In this document: positions 11,369 to 21,876 of the stretch, in pieces
Position numbering within the stretch: position 1 is the stretch's first letter
How the letters are laid out: each line of letters starts with the position of its first letter
Source: Mytilus californianus
Taxonomy: Eukaryota; Mollusca; Bivalvia; Mytilida; Mytilidae
Assembly: GCF_021869535.1 (NCBI RefSeq)
Contig: NW_026262659.1
Coordinates: 2,852,001 to 2,916,000, forward strand
Reading direction: 5' to 3'
DNA: 64,000 nucleotides
Notes under the pieces: generated by a model
The model's database searches: none
Seen by the model: the letters and a program-made list of their open reading frames with translations, nothing else
Told to the model about the DNA's origin: nothing
Program-made: the position numbers and the translations under genes

Positions 11369-12507
11369 CTGAAACATAAAAAAAAACAAAAAAAAATCAA
11401 AAAAGAGGTAATAGTGTGAATATGTAATTATGTTTTAATATTTCTTAACACTTTTAAACTTTTCAAAGTCCACAAATATGACATATTGCCTTTTTTTTCT
11501 TTATAAGAGTTATCTCAACAAAGATGGTTTTATGTGCGCATCTCCTTTGCAACCGTAAAAGAAATCGAAAAATTTATATTCAAAATTGCTCGTTAAAACT
11601 TCAGAACGCTTTGTTCAATTTTAACCGGATCGACAGTGAGACTCTATATGCGAGTTATTTTACCTTTTGTCTTTGGCTTAAACGATATAAAAACGTAACT
11701 AATGAACTGTAACTGACAGAAGTCCTGATTTGTTTTCGTTGGTCCACCATAAATATCTGGACCCCATGTTTTTAAAACCAGTGTTAAGTAACCTATGTTA
11801 TGTAAACGGATGTGACCTTCGGTTAACTGGTTATCTCCCTTATCTCAAATGAAATTACATGTAAACCATATAATTTTGGCAGTTCCATGTAAGTTATCAA
11901 ATGCGACGCAAAGTGGCATTTTCTAAACCGGAAGTCGCAAATTATTTCCCTCATTTGAGACAAAAATTATGAAAAAGTATGAAGAAATCTGTTATTGGAC
12001 GCCAATAGTTACTAATAGTAAACCGAAGTAACTTTTTATTAATTGTTCAGAAATGTTATGTGGAAAGACCTCTCATTGTTCTCTGAACAATTTGTTTTTA
12101 TTTTTTGTCTTCCGCCAAATTTTTTTTCTATCGCGGTATTGTTGTGGCTTACATTTTCGGTATAAGATATCGAACAGTTTATACGCTTTTGATACTACTG
12201 TGTAACCGTTTTACATTGTAAGAGTTATCTCCGCCAACACTGTTTTTTCTTGTGCATACTACTTCTTCGCAACCATAATCGTTTACGTCAAACTTATATA
12301 ACAAAGTTGCTCGCTATATCCTAAGGTTCACGTATGATATATTTCCCTCAATTTATGAAAAAAGTATTTTCAGAATAAATGTGAAATCAGCTTTATTATT
12401 TTAAATAAATTTGGGTAGAAAGATCTCAATTATTCTCTGAACAGTTGTTTATTTATTCTAGAAAAAGATTTGTTCTAAAAATGAACTTTTTACAGACTGA
12501 ATTTATT
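11369..12507. other. Intron of the cysteine-rich gene, with a degenerate internal duplication
   Basis: No coding sequence. Two stretches about 0.7 kb apart resemble each other: 'aagagttatctcaacaaag' with 'gcaaccgtaaaagaaatcg' near 11506-11570, and 'aagagttatctccgccaaca' with 'gcaaccataatcg' near 12220-12290. Both are followed by 'ttgctcg'. This looks like an old, diverged tandem duplication. Confidence 0.4.
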
Positions 12508-14853
12508 GGTTGCACTTTGTAAATACAGCTGTTTCACAAGCCACGACTCTTTTGGGAAGATATATAATATTTATTGATTTTTTGTTTTGTTTACGTACTG
12601 GTTCCCAGATATGACTAAATGTTTCATCTCATAGAGAAATAACTTGGGAATGTTACCAGTATAAAAACAGATTGTAGCGTTGAAAATGAAATCTGAAGAA
12701 AACACAAACAAAAGGTAGGAGTAGTACAGCATTTTAGTATAAGTTTAAACTCTTAGAAGTTTTGGGAATATGAATGTTGAAAAAATGCCGCACAGCCCTA
12801 TGTTTTGACCTTTGAATAAAGAGATAGTGCATATCAACTTTCCGTTCTAGGATATATTTTTTTACCAAACTTCATAGTACATGTCAAAGTTGCACAGCTT
12901 TAACCACAAAAGGAGTTCCTATTGGAAATTGCATTGTCTATATTTACAGAAGTTACACCTATATTGGGTGAAAACAGAGAACATATAGAATTTCACCAAA
13001 TCTGGTTTATCTCATAGATTTTAATAACATTAACTCAAATATAAAGTTTTATAAATATTTCATGAAGATTGAGACACATGTGGAGCAGGATCTGCTTACG
13101 TTTCCAGAGCACCTGAGATCACCCCCAGTTTTTGGTGGGGTTCGTGTTGCTTAGTCCTTAGTTTTCTATGTTGTGTCATCTGTACTATTGTTTGTCTGAT
13201 TGTCTTTTTATTTTTGGCCATGGCGTTGTCAGTTTTTTTTTCGATCTATGAGTTTGACTGTCCCTCTGGTATCTTTTTTCCCTCTTTGAGAAAATCCAGG
13301 GCCTTAAATATGATGACTCGGTATAAATTCACAGTTTATAGTATGCATAGTTTATTTAAAGCCCTGAATGCAAAATAAAGTCATAATATATGCATATTTG
13401 TAATTCAAAATGTTAAGAAGTGCTTATATTTACTCTTCGCATCCATTGAAACTCATAGATCCTTGCTGAATATTGTTGTTGGGTGTTTTGTCCTGTCGAT
13501 AACCCACCAGTTAGCCGTAACACCTGAATTTGTTTTTGTGACCGCGGCAGATGAAATACAAGCTACACATACAAAAATACCTTTATAAAACTAACAATGG
13601 TGTGTTCTATCATAAATGTGTACTAAATATTCAATATTCACAGAAACAGCAGAATAATTTAGCAAATTTGAGGCCCCAGTGGCAAAAAAACAGAGAAAAA
13701 TGCCTACCCCTTGGGTCATAAAACAGATAATTTAACCTGCAAATGCTATGATTTTATCAGTTTGAAGGACATTTGTATATTAAAGAATAACTGTACTTGG
13801 AAGTTATACAAAAAACAGATGTTAGCAGTTAGTTTTATAAAACCTTTAGGAATTCATACATCCGACTGGTATCTTCATAAATACAACTTTTGCAAATATG
13901 GCTTTGTTTGAACATTCTAGTTCATATATAAGCTAAATTATGTAAGAAATATGGTAGAGATGATATTGTTGTGACAACATTTCTGAACTGACCATTTGAG
14001 GCAGAAATTGTGAACTTTTATTGACAAATAGGCACACAGTAAGATGTGGACTGGAGACAGAGACAGGATTGAATACTTTATATAATCTTGAATGTTGGAA
14101 TGATTAATTACCAAACGTTACATTTATAGTATTCTGAAATGCGTTCAATTTGTAATCACAATAGTTTCAAATAGGTTCTAGCTATTTCATCTCAGCAAAC
14201 ATGCACATTGGGTAAACTGACAGTAATTAAAGTCTTGTTTCTGAAATCTTTAAAAAATAAAACAGGGGTTTGGGTATAAAATGTACTGTAAAAGAAAAGT
14301 TATAGTATATGCAGTTATATCTTTAAGGCTATAATTCTGATAAATAAGTATTGTTGTGAGAAAAAGTGTTTTTCAAGAGTTTTCTTTTTGAATACATGTT
14401 AGTATAGGTTGCACTTTGTAAATACAGATGTTTCACAAGGCACGCCTCTTTTGGAAAGATAACTAATATTCATAGATATTTTGTTTTGTTTACGTACTGG
14501 TTCCCAGATATGATCTCTATTTTTCATCTCATAGAGAAATAAGCTGGGAATGTTACCAGTATAAAACAGATTGTAGCGTTGAAAATGAATTCTGAAGAAA
14601 ACACAAACTAAAGGTAGGAGTAGTACAGAATTTTAGTACATGTTTTAACTCTTACAAGTTTGGGGCATATAACTGTTGAAAAAATGCCGCACAGCCCTAT
14701 GTATTGACCTTTGTAAAAAAAAGTAGTGCATATTGACTTTCCGTTCTAGGATATACATTTTTACGAAACTCCATAGTAAAAGTGGCTCAGCTTTAACCGC
14801 AAAGGTAGTTCCCATGGGAAATTGCATTGTTTACATGTACAGAAGTGTAACAT
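12508..14853 (+). mobile_element. Direct-repeat-flanked non-coding module, copy 2
   Basis: Same architecture as 7423-9547: X at 12509-12959, internal 12960-14407, X at 14408-14852. The internal segment is longer than in copy 1 mainly because of a 211-bp insertion at 13075-13285. Outside it, landmarks such as 'ataaattcacagtttatagt', 'gcagaataatttagcaaatt' and 'taaataagtattgttgtgag' match copies 1 and 3. The right end is diverged (GTGTAACA in place of ATGCAACC). Confidence 0.75.
13075..13285 (+). mobile_element. SINE-like insertion with TTGAGA duplication
   Basis: Interrupts the module exactly at 'gattgaga', with TTGAGA at 13069-13074 and again at 13286-13291. The insert runs from 'cacatgtggagcaggatctg' through 'ttttggtggggttcgtgttg' and 'agccatggcgttg'-like words to 'gactgtccctctggtatc'. 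From memory this is an abundant Mytilus repeat. No poly-A is visible, and the class (SINE or MITE) is undecided. Confidence 0.7.
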
Positions 14854-15699
14854 ATAGCTATCTATGATGAATGACGTCGTTCGGTATTCAGGGGGAGTGA
14901 CCGAACACAATATGTATATGATAAGTGCATTGATTTATGTGCTTTTCGAAATTTGATACTTTTTCATATTTGTTCGGACAGTTTTTTTATTTAATCAATA
15001 TACATGTAATAATATTAACGATATCGATTTTACAGCATCATGCGCATTTTGACAATTAATTATATATCAGTGTCACACCGGAAGCTCTAGACACAGATGT
15101 AGGCTATGGAACGCCACAGCTGCCTTATGTGGTACTCTGATATTATGTTGTATTTGTACATCATAGCTTGACGATATTTTCTCTAAACATAATAAGGTTT
15201 TGGCATTACATAATGATATTTTGATACAACTCAATATGAATTAGTCATTACTTTATGATATTTCGATATCACAGGATATGGTTTCGTATTGCCTTGATAT
15301 AGTTTTGTCATTACATAATATGGTCTTATCATTACTCGACGTGGTTTCACCATAATTTAATGTGGTTGTTTCATTATGCATTGTGATTTTATCATTCGAT
15401 GATGTTTATATGGCTTAACGTAATGTAGTTGTTTAATTGCATGATGTGGTTTTCTTATTTCGTAATGATGAAAGGCCAATTTTTTGTATGGCTTTAACAT
15501 TCAATAATATTGTTTCAAAATGTTACAATTTTACACTACATGGTGTGTTCGTTCCAGTAATGGGTGTGGTTCTGTCATTCTTTGATGTCGTTATCATATT
15601 ACTTGATGAGTTAAAACCACGTGATCATTTGGGAAAAACAAGTTCTATTTTTAAAACAGATTTCCAAGTTTTACGTGCCTCGGATGAGTATGGCCATCC

Positions 15700-15885
15700 A
15701 TCGAGCTAGAGTTTAAATTAAAATTTCGAGTGAGTCTTTGATTTCGAGTTAGAATTCAAGAATTAAATTTCGAGTTAGCACTGAGTTTCGAGTTGAATTC
15801 GACTTCACCTTTGAATTTGAGACACCTTTTGAGGTAGAGTTCGAGTATCACTTCAAATGTGAGTCTCATTAGACTAAGATTAAGA
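15700..15885 (+). repeat. Degenerate TTCGAGTT-type short tandem repeat
   Basis: A run of variants of 'atttcgagttagaattc' (for example at 15722, 15748, 15770, 15785) with a period of about 20-25 bp. It lies in the loop of the fold-back element and is different in sequence from the arm repeats. Confidence 0.55.
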
Positions 15886-16004
15886 GTTCGTATTTGATTT
15901 TTCTTTCACGGACCATAGACTTTTGCATGAATTTCAGAAAAGAGGGCGTAGGAGTATGTGTATACAAGATAAACAATGTAACAGTGTACACAACACAACA
16001 TAGA

Positions 16005-16320
16005 AATCTAAAGAAAATTAGGAGATGTGGTCTGATTGCCAATGAGACAAATATCCACCATAGTTTGAATACATTGGATGTAAGAAATTATAGGCAACCT
16101 TACGGCCTTCGCCACACCGTAAAGTTGGCAAAAGTAGGCCACCACGTGAAAATATGAAACAATAAAAACGAGAGCAAACTAACGGTCTAATGTATAACAA
16201 AACAATTTCCGAAAAACAAATATGACAAACATTAACCAACGACAACCATTGAACTACAGGTTCCTGACTTGGGACCGGAACATAACGAGTGTGGCGGAGC
16301 AAAACATGTCTGTGAGCGAT
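16005..16320 (-). repeat. Dispersed repeat family B, inverted copy
   Basis: Begins 'ggagatgtggtctgattgcc' and includes 'aggcaaccttacggccttcg' and 'aggttcctgacttgggacc', the inverse of the family B copy at 47495-48045. Short open frames across it on both strands are not genes. Confidence 0.65.
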
Positions 16321-17344
16321 CAACCCCTACCCTCACCTGGGACAGAAGTATGAAAGTACAACATAAAAAAGGTAAAAACCAGATGCAATTGGCTTAGCTC
16401 AAAAGATCGGTATTACTGGGCAATATAAATCCATCAAAATCCTTGGGTGATCGCGAGATCAAGATAAAGCATTCACAGACAAACAGTTATTTTAATATTG
16501 TTTTTACCGATTACCGATAAATGGACTTTTCACAGTCAACATTACAATTTTACATTGACAGCAGCAATCTCAGACTGCTTCAATTTCAGAACTAAGGAGA
16601 AAAAACGGCCGTACCAAGTGGTTTGGTAATATCCCCCTGATGTCCGAAATTTTAATTTTTTTAGTACTTTTTTTCTTTAATATTTTTGTCTGCCGTTTTT
16701 CATAACATATAACTCGGAACAATAACAAGAACTTTCATTTGGACATTAACTCAATGGAGAGCGACACTCATTCGAAGCACATTCAACAAAAGAAATTTGG
16801 AAATCGGTTTAGAAATAGATCTATTTTTTTTCAAAACTGATCACGTTCTTTTACCTCATCAAGTCATGTGATAACCATAGCATATAAGAATGACAGGATT
16901 GAACTGGAACGACCACATCATGTAGTGTAAAATCGTTAATTTTTTTAGATAAAATTATGTAATGTTGAAGTCATATAAAGAATCAACAAATCACAATTAC
17001 CAAATAACAAAACCATGCACGTTTTGAAACAACAACATTACGTTAACCCACATACACATCAAATAATGTTAAAACCACATTACTAATTACAAAACCACAT
17101 TAAACTATGACAAAACGATATCAAGTTATGACAAAACCAGATTAAGTAATATCAAAACATCATTAAGTAATGTCGAAACCATATTATGTAAAGTCAAAAT
17201 ATCATCAAGTTATGATTACACCACTTAACGTAATATCAGATACCACATAAGATAGCTGTGGCGTTCCATATATGACAAACAAAAGATAGTTAATAACCCC
17301 GTTTTCGACAAAGATATTCCTTTAATAAATCCATTAACCAATAT

Positions 17345-19247
17345 TTAGTAGAGAGGTATACTGTGGGCCCGAAATCTAAAGATTTCTGGTCAACAGTGAA
17401 ACCTTTTCTTACAAATAAAGGCTTTGTTCACCAGAAGAAAACTGTCCTCTCTGAAAATAATGTTTTAATTACAAAACAAGAGGAGTTGTGTAAAATATTT
17501 AATGGCTATTTTGCAAACGTTGCAAAGAATATTGGAAGCAATCAAATAAAGATGGATGATGATCACCCGAGTATTTTGGCCATTAAAGATAATCTTCCAA
17601 TGTTGAAGAAAAGTTAAACAGTTTTACCTTTTCCCCTATTGATCAAGACTTTGTTGAAAAACGTATACGTAAAATTAATGTTAAAAAAGCCACTGGAATA
17701 GATGGCATTTCACCTAAATCGCTACATTTTGCTAAACTTGCTATTGTAAAACCTGTTACAGATATTGTTAATTTATCATTTTCATTGTCTTAAGGAAGCT
17801 CAGGTTGCACCTATTCCCAAAAAGAATAGTGTATTAGAAAAAAGTAAATTATAGACCGGTAAGTGTATTACTGGCCATTTCTAAATTTTTTGAAAATGCC
17901 ATAGAAGTTCAATTAGTACAGTACTTTAATAATATCTTCAATCCGTTTTTTGCAGTTTTAATAATTAGATCAGGCTTTAGATGTCAGTAAAGAGTAAAAA
18001 TCAGCCCTAGACCAAACAAAATACCTTGCAGCTATTCTTATGAACTTGTCAAAAGCTTTTGACTGTCTCCCCAATGACTTACTGCTACTGAAACTAAAAG
18101 CTTATGGTCTTTCAAAATCCTCACTTGATATGTAATACAGTTATTTAACAAAAAGAAAACAGTGTGTGTAAGTAAACCAAAATTTAAGTGGTATGCTTGA
18201 CATATTCCAAGGGTTACCACAAGGTTCCATCCTTGTACCCATCCTTTTTTAATATTGATATAAATGATTTGTTCTTTTTTGTAAAAAAATGTTCTTCATA
18301 TAATTATGGTGATTACAATACCTTGTCAAAGTCTGGAAATTCCTTACAAGATGTAAACTTACAATTTATTACTCATTTGTTATGTAAAACTTTAGCTACT
18401 GCCCTTTTACTTGGCATTTTTGTGGGGAACAAAATACCAGAAAAATAGAAAAAAATACAAGAACGAGCGCTTCGTTTTATTTATGAAGACCATCAGAGCT
18501 CGTACGGAACACTCCTGCAGATTTCAAATCTTCCATCACTAAAAACTCGTAGAATGCGCTCAATTGCCTTGGAGACCTTTAATATAATTTATAAAAAATG
18601 TCCTTTGTGTATTCAAGATCTAGTTTATATAATGTCAGGGATTTGAACACTGTTGAGGTACCTAGAACCTCAAGTGATGGAAAAAGATCTTTTGGATTTG
18701 AGGCAGCACAAGTATGGAACTCCGTTCCAAATGAGGCTAGAATTATGACCCCTTTGGACCAATTTATGAATTATATAATTCCTTGTGTGGGGGTAAAAAA
18801 TGCAACTGCAGTTCTTGCCGTTTTCATCCAGTGCTGCATCATAGCCGAAATTTCTTCCTTTTCTTTTTTCTTTTATTTCTGGCATTTTGTTCTGCTTTTT
18901 TATGCATTATCATATATACCTGCTATCAAATGCCAGTGCTGAATTTTTTTATTTATTTTATGCTTTTTAGTTTGTTAGTATTTTATGATGTTTCCGTAAG
19001 TTGCTGGTTTCCAAATTCAATGGACATAGAGGTGTTTGCCGCATGAGCATTGAACCTTGAGGCTCAAAAATCAACATTATTTTCCTTTCTTTATATTTGC
19101 ATGTTTTTTTTAATTTTTATTAATTAGTATGTGCATGAAGATGCATGATTTTTATATGATAGTCGTTTAAAGAGCTCACCAGAGTACATGTTTTATCTGT
19201 TAATATGTATATAAATGCCGACTTCAAATAAACTTTACTTACTTACG
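17345..19247 (+). pseudogene. CR1/L2-like LINE remnant (5'-truncated)
   Basis: Plus-strand blocks in order: SKDFWSTVKPFLTNKG (17370-17420, the linker ahead of the RT); RKINVKKATGIDGISPKSL (about 17670-17725); GLPQGSI followed by a disrupted ILF box (18210-18250); NDLFFFVKKCSSYNYGD, where the catalytic YADD reads YGD and is broken (18262-18312); QERALRFIYEDHQSS (18460-18500); SFGFEAAQVWNSVPNEA (18690-18740); and a C-terminal KKCNCSSC motif reached after a frameshift (18795-18820). It ends with AATAAACTTTACTTACTTAC at about 19246, a short tandem tail typical of such LINEs. Several stops and shifts show it is dead. The endonuclease is missing. Confidence 0.8.
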
Positions 19248-19960
19248 ACTTTAAACAAAAATTGACCTTTGGCCATTTCTTACGTTGTGTATTTTGAACA
19301 ACTTGTTTGCTATGCCTGTGTCTGTTAGATTTTAGGTTTTCAATTTAAAACAGTAGTAAACTCTTTAAATATTGCTTTTATCGGTGCTAATATTGATTTT
19401 GTTTAAAAAAAAATTATTTTCATTTGAGACAAGCGCAACAATGCGGCAGGGTAAACATGTTTTGTGAGATCTCAACCCTCAGCCTATACCTTAAGCCAAT
19501 GTAGAATAAACAAACACACAGCAATGCGTATAGTAAAACTCAGTTTAAAAGAAGTCCGAGTTCATTGTCAGAATAGGTAACAGAAGAAACGTTTGACTAA
19601 GCAAATGACAATGATACATAAATTAACAAAGGACTACTAGCAGTTACTGACATGCCAGCTCCAGACCTCAATTAAATTGATTGAAAGGTTATGTCTTCAT
19701 CATATAAAAATCAAGCACTATCCCTTTCGTTAGGGGTTTAATATGATACCATCATAAAATATATGAGAACATAACCTGTATCATGCCAACAACTGGTTTA
19801 AGAATAAATGTGTTTATTTCTGATGCAATGTTATTTCCAAAATATACCATATTTAATGACCTGACAACAGTATCGTAACTATGTCCCTCCTGAATAAGAC
19901 ATTTTATGTCTTTGATCTTAATTTGTTGGGTGTGTACCGACTATTTCTTTATCTTGGAAA
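19248..19960. other. No gene seen
   Basis: Intron-type AT-rich sequence. Words such as 'catgttttgtgagatctcaa' and 'acagcaatgcgtatagtaaa' look like weak dispersed-repeat remnants, but no family could be fixed. Confidence 0.4.
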
Positions 19961-19964
19961 ACAT

Positions 19965-20505
19965 GATTGATTTATCAGTTGTAATTGGCATTGAACAAGC
20001 TTTTAGTTACTGCCAGCACTCTTATTTCGGAGCTTTATGGCTATAATTTTTTAATGTTAGCTGGTTGTGTGCATCGTGCTGATCTTTTGAGTTTAGCCAA
20101 TTACAACGGTTATTTATATTTTTTACAGTTTAGTATTATTTGTGCTATCACATTACTGTCCCAGGTAAGAGTGAAGGTAGAGCCCTCACAAACATGTTTA
20201 ATCCCATCACATGATGTATGTGCCTGTCCCGAGTAAGGAGTCTGCAGTTCATTGGTTGTCGTTGGTGCAAGTCTATCATATTTGTTTTTCGTAAATTGTT
20301 GCGGTATAGATTATACCTTTAGTTCTTCTTGTTTGAATTATTTTACATTTTTGAAGTCGGGGTCTTTTATAGACGACTATACGGTACGCGTATTTCCTTA
20401 TTGCTGAAGGCCGTACGGTTGCCTTAAATTACATACATTTACATAATTTGAACTATGTTGGAAAGCTGTCTCATTGGCAATCATAACACAATTCATTGTT
20501 CATAT
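19965..20505 (+). repeat. Dispersed repeat family B, diverged full-length-type copy
   Basis: Runs from 'tttatcagttgtaattggca' through 'cactgtcccag'-like words near 20155, 'gatgtatgtgcctgtcccga' and 'aggccgtacggttgcctt' to 'gctgtctcattggcaatcat'. It aligns along its length with 47495-48045. The 83-codon frame at 19985 lies inside it and is not a gene. Confidence 0.65.
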
Positions 20506-20559
20506 AAAGTCTCTTAAGTGACGCTCGAATACATTATTTTTTAAATCAAACACCTACTA

Positions 20560-20596
20560 GAGGTTTCTCAACATCTTAAGAACGAACGAAAATCGC
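20560..20596 (+). repeat. Left terminal inverted repeat of the 6-kb transposon
   Basis: GAGGTTTCTCAACATCTTAA then GAACGAACGAAAATCG. Pairs with 26559-26595 at all but about three positions. Confidence 0.85.
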
Positions 20597-21539
20597 CCTA
20601 ACTTGACGCAACTTGCCGTAACGAAAAAAGAGGGAGCGTTTATTTATTCACTAATTTTGGACTAGCGGCTGTGCACTTCCTTTAGAAATGTCTTTTACGA
20701 AAAAAAAAAAAACATACATGCAGGGTTCTTTTAAACCATTCTGAGTTTTAGACATATTCTTTTGACTACAAGTAGTCTCAGATCTGTACTTAAGTGTTTT
20801 TTTGTTGGGATTGGAGGGGCAATAAATATTTTTGAAAACTTATTTAGGGTCAAATCAAAGGTAAAAAGTCAAGCGCAAAAAAGAGGTAAAATAGATCTTG
20901 GAGTGAACGTCTCTAGGGATAAGCCGGTTTTTAATTTGAAAAAAAAAAAAACATCCTCGCATCCGAAATAACTTTGTTGCCCCAAGTCTCTTAAATCCAA
21001 ATGTACACTTCTTCGCCTTAAATGATTTATAAGCTAAATTTGCAAGAAGATAAATAAAGGGAAATGTTGAAATAAATGTTTAAACATAGCCAGTTGACTT
21101 GTAAATGATGTTCAGTAATGTATATTGTTTGGCCTTTGGTTTGTTTTGATTTCATGGACATTCGTATTTCTCTTTTTGTATGATTTTATTATCGAAAAGG
21201 CCTAAACATATGAGTATTAATATATTTCTACTTGTTTTCTTGTTAATTTTTTTCGTTGAGCTTTCATGACATGTTTTTAAAATTTATTTCTGTTTTTATT
21301 TCCTATTTGTTTCTATCTATTTTAGGCAAGTAATTTAAAAAAATGTAAAGGATTAATAATAACTATATGCCTATCAGTTATGTTGGTGCTGTACCACTCA
21401 TATTTTCAATTCGAAAACACAAAACTATTAATTTACGATATATCGAGTGCACCTTTATATGTCTATTATGACACTCGCCACCCCTCCCCCCCCCCCCCCA
21501 AAAAAAAAAAAAAGATCAAGCCGTTATTTTTCTCGTTTA

Positions 21540-21705
21540 TATTGTTTTGCACCTGTCAGTTCGGAGCCTTTTAAAGGTGACTATGCGGTATGGACTTTGC
21601 TTATTTTTGAAGGCCGTACGGTGACCTATAGTTGTTAATTTTTGTGTCATTTGGTCTGTTGTGGAGAGTTGTCTCATTGGCAATCATACCACATCTTCTT
21701 TTTTT
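21540..21705 (+). repeat. Dispersed repeat family B, 3' fragment inside the transposon
   Basis: Contains 'atgcggtatggactttgc', 'ggccgtacggtgacctatag' and 'gttgtctcattggcaatcat', matching 47920-48030. It lies within the 6-kb transposon, so it inserted after the transposon or was captured by it. A poly-C/poly-A junction (21483-21512) precedes it. Confidence 0.7.
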
Positions 21706-21876
21706 TCAATTTATACAACTAAAACCTTGACTGCTTCAAACTGTGTAAACTGAACACCTAATAAATTCAAACAAATCTATCATTTTCAAACGATCCCACT
21801 ATTTATTTTTATCTAAAGAGCGGGCAAACAAAAACAACAAAGATATTTTGTATTAATCAATCATACTGAAATCATT

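Larger units (their letters stand above)
15105..17270. mobile_element. Fold-back element with long repeat-rich inverted arms
   Basis: The ends are inverted copies: 15105 starts TATGGAACGCCACAGCTGCC, and the complement of 17270 reads TATGGAACGCCACAGCTATC, both continuing TTATGTGGTA...TCTGATATTA. Each arm (about 15105-15620 and 16890-17270) is a series of variants of a roughly 22-bp unit such as GATATGGTTTTGTCATTACT. The arms are homologous in inverted orientation for about 400 bp. The loop holds a second short-repeat tract (15700-15880) and a family B fragment. No transposase frame is present, so it would depend on another element. The boundary duplication is not certain. Confidence 0.75.

Noticed and set aside
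18598-18942. 114-codon plus frame as a host gene
   Set aside because: It is the C-terminal part of the LINE remnant (WNSVPNE block) followed by read-through in the wrong frame.
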